Source of the DNA: Diospyros lotus
Lineage: Eukaryota; Streptophyta; Magnoliopsida; Ericales; Ebenaceae
Assembly: GCF_014633365.1 (NCBI RefSeq)
Contig: NC_068352.1
Location: forward strand, 31,219,310 to 31,283,309
Reading direction: 5' to 3'
Length of the DNA stretch: 64,000 nucleotides
The notes beneath the pieces are model-generated. The model had not been told where the DNA came from, did not search any database, and saw only the letters and a program-made list of their open reading frames with translations. Below, piece after piece: positions 35,464 to 47,927 of this stretch. The stretch's first letter is position 1. Every line of letters begins with the position of its first letter. The position numbers and the translations under genes are program-made.

Positions 35464-36436
35464 CTTTTTAGTTTTTATTTTTTAATATTTATTTGTTAAA
35501 TAAAAAATAATAATTTATACAAATAATATTATTAATAATTTAATTGATAGAAATAAAATAATTTATGAAAATAATTATTACTTATTTAATTGATAAAAAT
35601 AAAATAATTTATGATTATGATAACTAATAAAATAATAATTTGAAATAATAATCTAAAATATAAAATAATAATAATTTATGATTATGATAATTAATAAAAT
35701 AATAATTTAAAATAACAATTTGTGCAGTTATAAAAAAATATAATTATATTGGAATTGCTTATATAAGTAGTACTTAAATCTTAATAATTTTTTTTTATTA
35801 TTTCATGGTTAGAATTAAACAATTTAGTCAATAGTGACGGGAAAATAATTTATTAACGACGACTTATTTAGCCCATCTTTAAAATTTATTTTATGACGAC
35901 AGGATTTATATTTCCCGCCAAACATTTTGGTTTTTTTTTATTTTTTAAAAATATTGAATTGTTAATTAATAAAAATTAAAATAATTTATAAAAAAATATT
36001 AATAATTATTGGATTGATAAAAATAAAATAATTTAAGATTATGATAATTGATCAAATAATTTAAATGATTGTATTAAATTAATAATTATTTAAAAATAAA
36101 ATTATATTATAAATAAATCTAATAATTATAATAAATTAGTTTGATAAATTGTATTGTTTTTAATATGTTCATATTTTTTTACTATATTATATTATCAATA
36201 AATAACTAATGCTCAATTATCATAGTTTAATAATTATATTTGTGCATTTATAGAAAAATATAATTATATTTAGAATTGCTTATATAAGTGTTAGTTAAAT
36301 TTTAATAATTTTTTATTATTTTATGGTTTGAATTAAAAATTTTAGTCATTAACGACGGGAAAATAATATATTAACAACGAAAACTAATGTCATCGCTAAT
36401 TTTTAGTCGTTAATGACTGTTTTTGTTGTAGTGCGA

Positions 36437-37344
36437 ACAGGTAGAAGGATAATGTATTAACAATCATTGTCATTCTGATTGTTAATTCAAGGGAAAGTTT
36501 CTTCTTTTACTTGAATAAACATACAGTTCGGCCGATAGTTTTGGCACCATTGCAATATCAAAGTTGATTAATGCTATAGTCAAAATAGGAATAAATTCTT
36601 ATATTGAATGGTAATAATATGACCTTTTTAATAAGGTCTATTTGATGTTTTTTTTTTCTATAAATAAAAATTCATTGAAAAAACCCTAAAGAGTCTACAT
36701 TTTTAGCTAGGACATACCGCAGGCATTACAAAGAAAATTGAATCAAAATTGAAACAGCAAAGTCTAAACTACAATTCAAGATGATACACTGGAGGTTGCC
36801 AATAAAGTTGCACTTGTAAGTTTGAAAACAAAGGCCATACTTGATTTCACCTCCCAGAGCATTTTTAGGGTTTAGACACCAATGTTAGTATTTTATGATG
36901 AAGACACCTAATTGCTCTCCTAAAAATTACTTAGAGATCACAAAGACCACACATTTTTCTTTTGCTCATTCCTAAGCATCATTTGATATTATTGTGTAGT
37001 GTCAGTCATTGTGTCGTGATATTTTTTTTTTTTTTTTTTTGTGTTGAGAAATAAGTGTTGATAAAAGTATTGTTTGGTAATTGAGTGTGGTGTTATGTTT
37101 ATTAATATTAAATGTAAATAATAAATATTTTTTTAATAATTAATTATTTCATTGTAGATATGAAAAAAGGCATTTTACAATATTAAATAAGCATTTAAAC
37201 AAATATTTTAAACTATGGCTGTGTTTCTTTTTTGGGAAAAAATTAGTATGTTGTTTTTTAAAAAATGAAGCCAACATAAAAATAGAAGCGGATATTATTT
37301 TATAAATAAAAATAATAAATAAAACTTTTAGGACAATATTGATA
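36437..37344. other. Non-genic AT-rich stretch
   Basis: No gene is recognised. There are poly(T) runs near 36648 and 37021. This is the right flank of the large CACTA and the left flank of the copia remnant. Confidence 0.6.
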
Positions 37345-40300
37345 GGATATCAATTAAATCATATTCAAAGATCGAGGAAAGTTATGCCTAAAAATGCCAA
37401 AGACTTCGGACGAACAACCTTTGATAAAAAGTCTAGGCGTCGAACATCATATCAATGGAGATGCTGAAATTCCTTCTTCATTTATGGATGGTGAGGGTGA
37501 AACAAAAACCATCAATCCAGAGTTTGTCTCATGGACAAATAAGGACGGATTATTGATGACATGGCTCACAGAAATGATGAATGAAGATATTGTAAGCATG
37601 GCCATTCGATGCAATTTTGCTCCTGAGGTCTAGCTGACAATTCAAGAAAACATGCTACCCGTAGCAAAAGAAAGAGAATCATGGCTAAAAGATAGTCTAT
37701 ATACTTTGAAAAAGGGAGAGATGTCAATGGACGCCTTCCTAAAATAGTTCAAAGGCCTTTCTAATAACCTTGCTGCCATTGGAAAGCCTTTATCTGATGA
37801 AAACAAGATGTTCCAAATATGTAGAGCTCTTGGTCCAAAATATGTAGATTTCAAAATTGCTTTGTTGGCCAAACCTCCTTTTCCAAACTATAATCAGTTT
37901 ATCCTTGCCTTACAAAGTCATGAAATGACTCTCAATACTCAGAAAGAAGAAAAGGCAACCATAGAGGGGGGGGGGGGGGGGGGGTGTTAGGAGCTTGTGG
38001 AAATGGTTTTCAAGCACATGGAGGCAAGCAAAATTTTTCCTATCATCAGAAAAACGTCTCCAATAACCATTTTGTTGAGAACTCTCAACAAAAAAACACA
38101 TCAAAATATCAAGAAACAAGACGAAGACTCATCTTCATGTCAGATTTGCCACTGGAAAAATCATACAAGAGATGTATGTTGGCACAAGTATGACTTTACT
38201 AAAGATGAAACTACCAGAGCATTAATATTGAACAATTGATCGATCCAAAGTTCTATGCTGATACTGGGGCAACTTCTCACATGATAAATAATCCTAGTAA
38301 GCTTGAAAAACCCTTCCCTCACAAAGAAAAAGACAAAGCTTTTGTTGGTAATGGACAAGGACTGTTTATTTCACATATTGGAAAAACTAATTTAAACACA
38401 GAATATGGTAAACTAAAATTAAATAGGGTGCTCGTTGTTCTTCATCTTCGTAAAAATCTTTTGTCCATGATAATAGGTGTTCTGTTGTTTTTAATGATAA
38501 TATTTTGTTGTTAAGGATCAGAAAAATAGAGTAGTGGCGAACGGAACTAAGCAAGATGGTTTGTATGCATTAGAAGAATGCACTGAACAAGTATATCAAG
38601 CTACTACAAGACCTTATATATGTTCATCTAGCTTATGGCATCAAAGACTTGGCCACCCAAGTAAAAAGTTTTACAAATTTTAAATTCTAGTAAAGACATC
38701 TATATTTTCAGTTGGACTATCAAACCAAAAATATGTATTTCATGTTAACAAGGGAAAAGTTGCAAACATAGTTTTTCTCTGTGTAATGAAATTTCAGTTG
38801 TTCCTTTAGAAAAAGTTCACTATGATTTAAGCGGACCTGCGCCAATTACTTCCTCACAAAATTTTTGGTATTATGCTCTTTTATTGAGGATTGTACTAGA
38901 TTTTCTTGGTTATTTCCCCTTCATAGAATATCTGACTTTTTTTTAATGCTTTTTGAAGTTTCAAAGACAAGTAGAAAATCTCTTAGAAAGAAAGATAAAA
39001 CTCTTCCAATTTGATGATGGATGAGAATTTACTAATCAAAATTTATTAACTCATCTTGATCAATGTGGCATCGTCAAGCAAATTTCTTGTCCTTATAATA
39101 TGCAGGCAATAATGGAGAAATCAAAAGAAAAAGGTAAAAAGCTTAGTGCAAATGAGGTATGTGATCAATTAAATCCTTAGCACTCAGTCAGATTTTGTTA
39201 ATGGACTAGGCTATAGTCCCAAGCCAAGTGCATCTACATCCACAAACCAAATAGTTATTAGAATACAGCAAAAGGAGAATAACAATTTAAAGATTGCATT
39301 AGAAGTTGAAATTGCAAAAAGTGAAAAAACACGTGCACAATTGGCAAAACATGATTTTTTGTTCAAAAAATTGCTTGAAGACAAGTATGATGACTTCATT
39401 GAGGATGAAGGGTAAGATTCTTAAAGTTTATGTGTTGTGTTTGCTCATTTAGAAATTTAAAGTCACTTATTTTGAACAATTTTTTTTTCTTTTTTTGCAC
39501 AGGGGTTGATGAAAATGCAAGTACTTCATAAGAGTTCAATGGAATTCGTGCATCGAGTGGGTATACTTTTGGCAAATTATGTTATGCATTTGTGTTGACG
39601 ACTTGAACATTGAGACATTGAAATGGTCATTGGTGTGTTTTAATGACTTGAACATTTGTAAATATTAATGTGTTTATATTTTTCTTATTTTGTGCCTTTT
39701 TGTTTAAATTTCAATGGAATTCATGTTTATATTAATACGAAAATAAAAAATCGTTGCAAAATAGGTAGGGATATTGCCAAATTTTTACTAAAATAAATTA
39801 GCAACTATTCTAAGAAAACATAACTAAAAGGTCTTTCATGCCACAAAAAAGGGAAACCTAGCAAAAAGATTTATTAGCAACATTTGCTACATTTTTAACT
39901 GAAACGTAAATGCCTTTCAAAAGCACCTCATGCTTGGTTTGAATGCCTTTCAAAAGCTCTTTTCACACTTGGATTTCATAGTAGTAAGGCTGACTCCTCT
40001 TTGTTTAATTATTTTTAAAACCTCTTCAATTCTTGTACTAATTTTAGTTTATGTTGATGATGTGATCATAACAGGTTCTAGCATTTATGTTATTAATAAT
40101 ATCATCAACACTCTCAGCTCTCAATTTGCTCTCAAAGATCTTGGTAGACTTTATTATTTTCTTGGCATTGAAGTTAAATATTTTAACAATGGACTTTTCT
40201 TATCTCAGGTGAAATATATCAATGATCGATTAGGTAAAACTCACATGTTGGATTGCTCACCGAGGTCCACTACTCCTATGGTGGTTAAAGCTCCTCCAAA

Positions 40301-40694
40301 GTCCAATGATCACCAACCTGTTGATGCTACTCATTTTCATGCCATTGTTGGGAGTTTACAATACCTCACTTTCACTCAACCAGACATCCAACATGCTATC
40401 AACCGTGTATGTCAACATTTTCAAAATCCAACTAAAACACACCTCAGTGAAGTTAAACGAATTCTTTGCCATATATTTCAAAGGCACTTCTCAATATAGC
40501 CTACAATATCTATCTCAGAGTGCTCCCAAACTTTACGCCTTTTTTTCTAATTGGGTAGGTTGCCTTATCAGGTGTAGCACTTCGAGTTTTTGTGTTTATT
40601 TGGATGCCAATTGCATCTCTTGGAGTTCTAAGAAACAAACCATAGTTTCTCACTCTAGTATTGAAACTGGGTTTCGCTTGTTAGCCTCTACTAC
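37345..40694 (+). pseudogene. Ty1/copia element, gag to start of RNase H, broken
   Basis: A copia polyprotein is legible in pieces. The gag domain (37394-37960) has N-P-E-F-V-S-W-T-N-K-D and L-G-P-K-Y-V-D-F blocks. It is interrupted by a stop and then a run of 19 G. Next come a CCHC zinc knuckle C-Q-I-C-H-W-K-N-H-T-R-D-V-C near 38130 and a protease A-D-T-G-A-T-S-H-M near 38257. Integrase follows, with W-H-Q-R-L-G-H near 38637 and a broken core. From 39930 comes reverse transcriptase with V-Y-V-D-D-V at 40048 and L-G-R-L-Y-Y-F-L-G-I-E-V. It ends at S-T-T-V in RNase H, where a younger LTR inserted. The 3' part resumes at 62571. The gap 39105-39900 holds foreign DNA. Confidence 0.9.
39105..39900 (+). 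pseudogene. CACTA (En/Spm) transposase C-terminal fragment inside the copia remnant
   Basis: Between the integrase and RT parts of copia lies unrelated sequence. Its plus strand reads K-K-L-S-A-N-E-V, then a V-N-G-L-G-Y-S-P-K-P block, then a Lys/Glu-rich coiled-coil-like tail ending D-D-F-I-E-D-E-G. This layout matches the C-terminus of plant Ptta/En/Spm transposases. A likely intron follows (39415-39503, acceptor ttttttgcacag). The rest, to about 39900, has repeated 'agcaac/gttgc' motifs like a CACTA subterminal zone, but no GTAGTG end was found. Confidence 0.5.
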
Positions 40695-42398
40695 TGTCAA
40701 GGCCTGCTTCTGGATTTTCTCGCTAGCACAGGAAGTCCGAGAAAATGTCCATTAAGGATAGATACAGATACTCAAAATTTTCAAAGAAGTTTTTTTTTTT
40801 TGAGCTTGCTCACTAGCAATAGGAGCCAGAATCAATTACATGACATTCATGACATCATCATCTTGGGCTTACCGCCCATACATTTTGAAAATAAAAGGGC
40901 ACTAAGGCTTTAAAAATAAAATAACCCTTTATTTCTTGCCCTCAACATATACCCATGAATCTTTGAGGTCGGAACATCTCTGTACACAACAAACCAGAAT
41001 TTGCCCCAAAAATATCTATCTTCCATTACTTGGAATGACAAAAGAAATAACGTGAGCCATGAGGCTCAGCAAGTATATAGCAAAGGAAAGTATCCATAGA
41101 ACGTATATGAAGGCATGAATAATTCAAAGCCAAAGAAAATCATTACCCAACATCTACATACCCATTGAGTTCATGACTTCTAGACTGGACAACAACATCC
41201 TCAAAGAAATACACTTTCTTATATTCATCAAAACCCATATTGCAAAGTGAGTCATAAGGCTCGACAAGTAAACATATATAATACTGAAAACACGAATAAA
41301 GGGATGGATAACAAAATAGAGTGCACCCGACTCTCCAATACAATTTAAACCCATCCTTCAATTCTCATTAATAATATTATTCCATAAGCAATCATATATT
41401 ACGACAAATGGAGCGATAGAGTTAAGGCATGGATAAATCAAAGTGGAATAAACCCGACTTACTAAGTACGAGTAGTATTTCCCATTAGTTCTCATCATTA
41501 AAATCATTCCCATGTCATTGCCATTATGCATTTATTTCATCTTTTCATTTCTCATGAATACATAGATCTCCATACATCATATTGGCTCACACAGCCTTCC
41601 GTATACATGGATCACATTGGCTCTCAAAGCCCTTTATTCACATGCATGAATGCATACATATATATATATAATCAATTTGCCACTCGTTGGCTTGAGCATC
41701 GCCTACCGGGTTTATGGCCACCTTACCTGCGCCAGGCGCTCCTTAGGATATCCTTTTATTTTTTCGTTTGCGGAACATAGCTGTAGAGCCAAAATAATAA
41801 TAATAGGGGCGCAAATCATAATGCCATGCAATGCTCATGAGATCTCACATAAGTATCACATGCATGCTCTATTATAAAAATGTACACATCATGGACATCA
41901 TGCAAATTTAAACATTTCAATAACATATTCACTCATGAGCCCATGCATGCACATATGCATATCTTCAATCACGTCCTAGCATTTTGAAGGGTTGAGTGAT
42001 GCTAGAGGAAGCAATTAATGGCAACTTAGATCAATAATCATGCTTAGTTGGATTAAGGAAATCCTTGACCAACTTAAATCATAAGTAAAATATATGATAT
42101 TATATATCAAATCAAATCCCTCAAATTCTAGTTTATGACGCTTCAAACAGATCGCAATTTCGAGTTTTACATCAAAAGTTATGGTCAAAATAGCGCAACA
42201 TGTGCAGTGCTAAAAAAAGTTGATTAGTTGACTTTTGAGGAAGGAATAGTCGACTTTTGATGAGTTCGACTGATCAACCCCCATTAGTCGACTAGACCGA
42301 GGCTAGCACCAAAAATCTGAGAAAACAGACTTCTGTTGAGTCGACTAAGCCCCAAAAATAGTCAACTCAACGCACACAAAACACACGAAATAAACCCA

Positions 42399-45300
42399 CA
42401 CTACAAGAAATTTAGACATTAGTGGCTACACAAAATCGTCACATATGATTAGAATTTTGTCACAAAACTGTATTGGTGACGATTTTATAGCGTCAAAGCC
42501 ATCGTCAAGTTAGGTCCGTAGGGAAAAGTAATTAGTGACGTTTTTATATTTCGTCACAAATGCATAAAGAAAAGGTGACGAAATTTTTGTCGTCATCGAA
42601 AGAATCTCCTTTAGTGACGCGTAATTTTGCCACTAAAATCAATAAAATTGTGTCATCTTAGAGTTCGAATCATCACAAATATGCAGTGATGGGGTTTCTT
42701 ATAGATAAAACTTTCTATCGTCACTAAATACTATGACAACAGTGACGTTAACATCGTCACTATAGTCTCTTTATATTTCGTCACTATTAGATAAAATCGT
42801 CGCTGAATAATTTGATCAAAGTTTGATTTGGTGACGCAAACTAAAACGTCACAAAATATCATGTAATTGGTGACACAAAAGATCGTTGTGAAAGGCAACT
42901 ACCTTTAGTCACAAATATTGATTTCGTCACTAATAAATTAGGTTGGTATGTTAATTAGTGATGCATAAATATCGTCACGTATCAAATTTTTTTTTTTTCA
43001 AACTTTTTTGTCAAAAAAAATAAAATTTTGTTGTCACATATATACATTTTCGTCACTATAGGCATGACTTCGTTAATTTTGTGACAAAAATAAGTCATCA
43101 CCTAAAATTGCACAATCTAACAAGTGACAATTATTTTTGTAGCAAATTGTATAAATCTGTAATTGTTTTTTTTGACAAATATTATACTCACTATCAATTG
43201 GTCCAAATTTTGAAATTAAAAATACTAAAATCATATTACATACACAAAATGGATTGATATATGATGAACAAATCTTTGTCACAAAAAATAAATCCCAATA
43301 TGACACATCCAAAAACATAAAAGTAATTGACATCTAATTAGTATCTCAATAAAAGTTTTGCATTAAAGAAATAGATTTCACAAAACTTGTTCAAACGTGA
43401 CGATGCAAGTACCACCACAATATACATCAACCTCTTCACTTCAACCCTTCAATTGATTGTGCATGTGATTCACTTGAACCTGAAATCAATCACAATGGTA
43501 ATTGTATTACGGTCATAATAGTAATTATTTACATTCTTTGCACATCTTTCTTATAATTTTAGTCAATATTTATAAATAATGTAGTGGAACATTTAATTTA
43601 AAAGACTTAGTGATATGTGTCTTGATATATATATATATATATATATGTAAGAATAAATCAAATGTAATATCACATACTTGGAATTTGGGATCACTCCACA
43701 TGTCACATAATTTGTCCCAATTTTTTTTACTCAAGTTAAAGTTGGTAGGCGCCCTGTTTCGGCGAAACCTAATCTAAAATGATTAAGACATGTAGCAAAC
43801 AATTAATTTTCATAGGTGAAATAGTTTAAACAAAAATAGATTTTCATATAAAACCATTACTTACTTCATAAATGAACGAACTCCCACCGTATATTTGTCG
43901 AAGAACCTATGTTCCATCATCCAGCTTTATCCATGTTCCAATATGAATACCTAACAATCATTAAAAAAGAAACGATTAAAAGAAGAAATAATTAAAAAAA
44001 ATACTCTTGTAAACAATTTGCTCTTCAATTCTTTTAAACCCAGGTCAAGGGCATGTAATTAAACACAAACAACATCAAAAATATGTTCACAGTATGCAAC
44101 AACTGGAAAATGAAAAGAAGAATGAGCAATCTTCTAAGTAAATCTATTTTGAGAGAATAGGTTGGGTGGAAAACAAAATTTCACAAAACTAAAAAAATAA
44201 AATCGTATGATTTATATTACTTGTGCAAGTGTTTTGGGTGTGTTTCTTTTTTTTCTAAGAGGAGTTCATTTCATAAAAGAACATAACAAAGTACGTCTTG
44301 CAGAACATAAACCTAACGCCAACTAGTAGCAACAGAACAAGAAGTAAAGCATGCAGGCATATGGCTACAAACCCATGTGTTATAGCATTTGAACAAAATA
44401 CAAGCATAAGGTGGTAAAGCAGTGAGTCAGTGCGCCAGTTGACATCCCTTCATAAAGTTTGAAGCTTTGTGTTGCAATAAAGAAGTAGCATAGCAAGAGC
44501 AAGAACAAATAGAGAGACTATTGTTCTGGACAATTTCATTTCTCAATATATGGACTGACAATAGCAAAGCTATTTTCAAATGAAAATTCCATTCACAATG
44601 TGTACATCACGCAATCAGCATCCAGTTTGGACTAGGCTAAACACACACACATATATATAAACTGGACTAGGCTAAAAATAAAACATGCACGTGATAAACA
44701 ATATCTTGAGTTAAGGATTTCAAACGCTAACTACAAATCTCAATAACTCTTGCTACCTTGCAACAAAAATGCTTGCTAGCTAAAATTGTTCTCAAATGAT
44801 CCCAAAAGCAGTTTCAAAAAAACAAAAAATAAATAAATAAATAACAAAAACTGTAAAGTGAACAAATAATCAGATAAAATGTTGAACATATATGCATGAC
44901 CAGAAGAGGGATCCCAGAAAATGGGCCCAAATCATCTACATTTATGCTTGCTGAACGAAAATTAAATGAATAAAATACAATAAAAATCTAACCCTAATTT
45001 GTTTTTGAATCTTACCAATTCTCCCCCAATTGAGTTTTTTTTGGACTCTCGCTGCTCAATCACTGAACCACGAGGACCTGCAAACAACTAATCGCGTCAA
45101 GGAAAGGTAAGCAGTTAAAGATCAAGGAAAGCGAAGACCAGTCTGCAATAGCAGCAACAACAGGCGATGATAATGTTCTTCTTCCTTTCTTGCGACTGTA
45201 GGAATATTCGACTCTGTCCGCCATTGATTGCTCTGTTCACCGTAGACAAAATCCAAGGGTTTCAAAGATCTGAATTAAATGATGCATATGTAATAGAAGA

Positions 45301-47848
45301 AGAAATTTAGCGTTTAGGGAGGTTTCTGTTTCCAGCAGCAACCCTTGCCGCCGAATATATAAAAGTAGAAAAAGGAAAAACGACAAGGAAAAGAAGGTTA
45401 CCTGCGGCCGCTTCTTCTTCCTCCACTCTCTCTCTCTCTCTCTCACGCACACATGCATACGCAATGAGCCTATAGACCGTTGGGCTTCACTTAAGTGGGC
45501 TGATTATAATATATCTTATTTTATTTTTATTTTTGTTTTTCTATAACATGTCAGAAAAATAAATAAAAATACGTAACAAAATTGGGTTTTTGATCAAATA
45601 AGTTTTTAATAAAATTATCAAAATTGTGTTACATCATAATTGATTAAAAATAATATTAATTATTATTTTAATAATTAAATAATAATTAAACGAAGACCAC
45701 AAAACATCTACAGATTATCAGGGTAGAGCTTGAGTCTCACAAAAAAATAATGAAACAAAACTTGTAAGCAACAAAAGTAAAACTAAACACTGAAAAGAGA
45801 ATAAATTTTCAAAACTAATGATATACAATTGTCATATAAAGAGGTCAAGCGATGATCAACAAAACAATGAAGAGCTCAACGCACAAAAACGAGAATTGAG
45901 AGATTTTAGAAATGGTTTTGATAATACTTTATAAAACATAAGGAGACATTTTTTGAATTTATTTTAAAAATAATTTCTTTCTAATAAAAAAGTTAAGTTT
46001 TAAGAATCATTATTATATGTTGAATTTACACTATTATTGTTAAGATATAATAATGAATTTTTTTTTATGCAAGAAAATGTCAAAATCAAGATGCAAGAGA
46101 GTATCTCTTGGCATATCCGAGAGGCTTGCAAAGAGAAAAACAAGTTTAAGGCGTGAATGAAATCACCTGCAAACCTTTTGATGCATAAGTCAGCCTTGTG
46201 TTTGAAATGAAATTATAATTTTACTAAGATTGTGGGCATATTTTAGCTTAACAGAAAGTTCTCTTATTTATAGAGAAAAAGAGACTACTAAGGTATCCCC
46301 TTGACTTCTTTCTGTCGCTAAATCCCGAATTTCTTGTACTGAAAATTATTTCAATTTTAAAAATAAAATACAATAAATGCATATAATCTAACAAAAAATA
46401 AATAAATTTATCGATACTTAAACATTGCCCTAGTCATTTAACTTAAAGTTTCTTTTCTAAAATAAAATTATATTATTATCAATAAATCATTATTTATTCG
46501 TCTCACTTGTTTCTGTCTTAGACAAAAAACAAGAACTTCAACATGAATACTAATAAATTTCAAAGATAGTAAGATTGTATAAAATAATAAATGATATAAA
46601 TGTTATTTAGAATAAATTTTAATATTTTGTTTAAAATTTAGTATTAATAGTCAAAAAATTATTAATAATTATTTATTAACAAGTAATTAATTACTCATTA
46701 TTTGACGAATAACTATACGTGACAAATTTTTTCATCACCCAATATGATACGTAATAGTGACAATTAATGTTTTGTTAACTTATGTACAACACAAAAATTA
46801 TCCATAACTATTGGTGACGAAACTCAACATCACTCAATGATACTCACAAATGTGACTATTTGTAATGTGTCACAAATAGGTATTCTTTCATATCTGACAC
46901 AAATAAATCGTCACCTAATGTCTTCACCTTATATACATTGGGTGATGAAACTCACCGTCACCTAATACTATTCACCAATTAATATGATGATATGGAATGT
47001 GTCACAAATAGGTATTTTTGAATACGTGACGCAATAAATCATCACCAAATGTAATACTAATTAGTGACATTTCTAAAATCATCACCATATGCATCAAATT
47101 AAAATATTACTAACAAGGGGTGACGAAACGTAATGTCACCTAATACTATTCACACATGTGACGATATGTAATGCGTCACAAATAGGTATTCTTGCATACA
47201 TGACAAAAAGAAAATCGTCATGGACTGTAATACTCGTTATTGACATTTCAAAAGTCGTCACCTTATGCATCAAACTATAATATGCTAACAATGGGTGTCG
47301 AAACTGAACATCACCTAATATTATTCACAATGTGACAATATGTAACGTATCACAAATAGGTTATTCTTATATACGTGACGCATATCATATCGTCCCAAAT
47401 GTAACACTCATTAGTGACATTTCTAATGTCGTCATCTTATGCAACAAACTAAAAAATTACTATTAATGGGTGACAAAAGTTAACGTCACCTAATACTATT
47501 TACAGTTATGACAATATCTAATGCGTCACAGATAGTCATCCATTCATTTGTGACACAAATATATCGTCACCCAATATAATATTAATATGATGATGTTTTA
47601 TTTTTCGTCATCTACATATATAAAGCGTCACGAAATCATTTTTAGTAATCAGGTGTTGGTGCTAAAAGTTGGTGCCAACTTATGCATGACGTTTTTTTGT
47701 GACGAAATCTCAAAATCATCACCAAAAAATAACAGTTCACGAATTTTGGTGACGAAATGCTTATATCGTCACAAAAAGAGTATTTTTTGTGACGAAAATT
47801 CATAGCGCCACTAAAAAATTGTCACTAATAGCAAAATCTGTTGTAGTG
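42399..47848. mobile_element. Non-autonomous CACTA element, 5.45 kb
   Basis: The ends are CACTACAAGAAATTT and the reverse complement of ...aaaatctgttgtagtg. A 3-bp TSD, cca, lies at 42396-42398 and 47849-47851. Both subterminal zones (42420-43110 and 46700-47840) are filled with gtgacg/cgtcac motifs. The interior (43400-45480) appears to be the broken remains of a minus-strand transposase gene (see 43677-43770), followed by sequence without recognisable genes. Confidence 0.92.
43677..43770 (-). pseudogene. Transposase exon remnant of the CACTA element
   Basis: The minus strand reads R-F-R-R-N-R-A-P, then S-K-K-N-W-D-K-L-C-D-M-W-S-D-P-K-F-Q. This resembles the 'W..L.d.W.sdeyQ' region of plant Ptta/En/Spm-type transposases. 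The rest of the gene is not readable. A minus-strand ATG near 45225 (M-A-D-R-V-E-Y-S-Y-S-R) may be an upstream exon, which I cannot identify. Confidence 0.4.
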
Positions 47849-47927
47849 CCAAAATACCCCAAAACAAACACCACTAGCTTCCTAACCCACAAATGTCATT
47901 CCTTGAATGAAAAATAGGGTGAACAAG

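Larger units (their letters stand above)
25328..36433. mobile_element. 11.1-kb CACTA element carrying gene fragments and a nested CACTA
   Basis: The termini are CACTATAACAAAAACAG (25328-25344) and its reverse complement at 36417-36433, matching at 16 of 17 positions. A 3-bp TSD, cga, lies at 25325-25327 and 36434-36436. Both ends hold subterminal motifs around taacgac/gtcgtta. No transposase is recognisable, so the element is non-autonomous. Inside are phosphofructokinase exons (28604-28901, minus), an 88-bp tandem repeat, a nested CACTA (29800-33796), and a GC-rich patch near 35220-35340. The remaining interior is AT-rich without identifiable genes. Confidence 0.9.
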
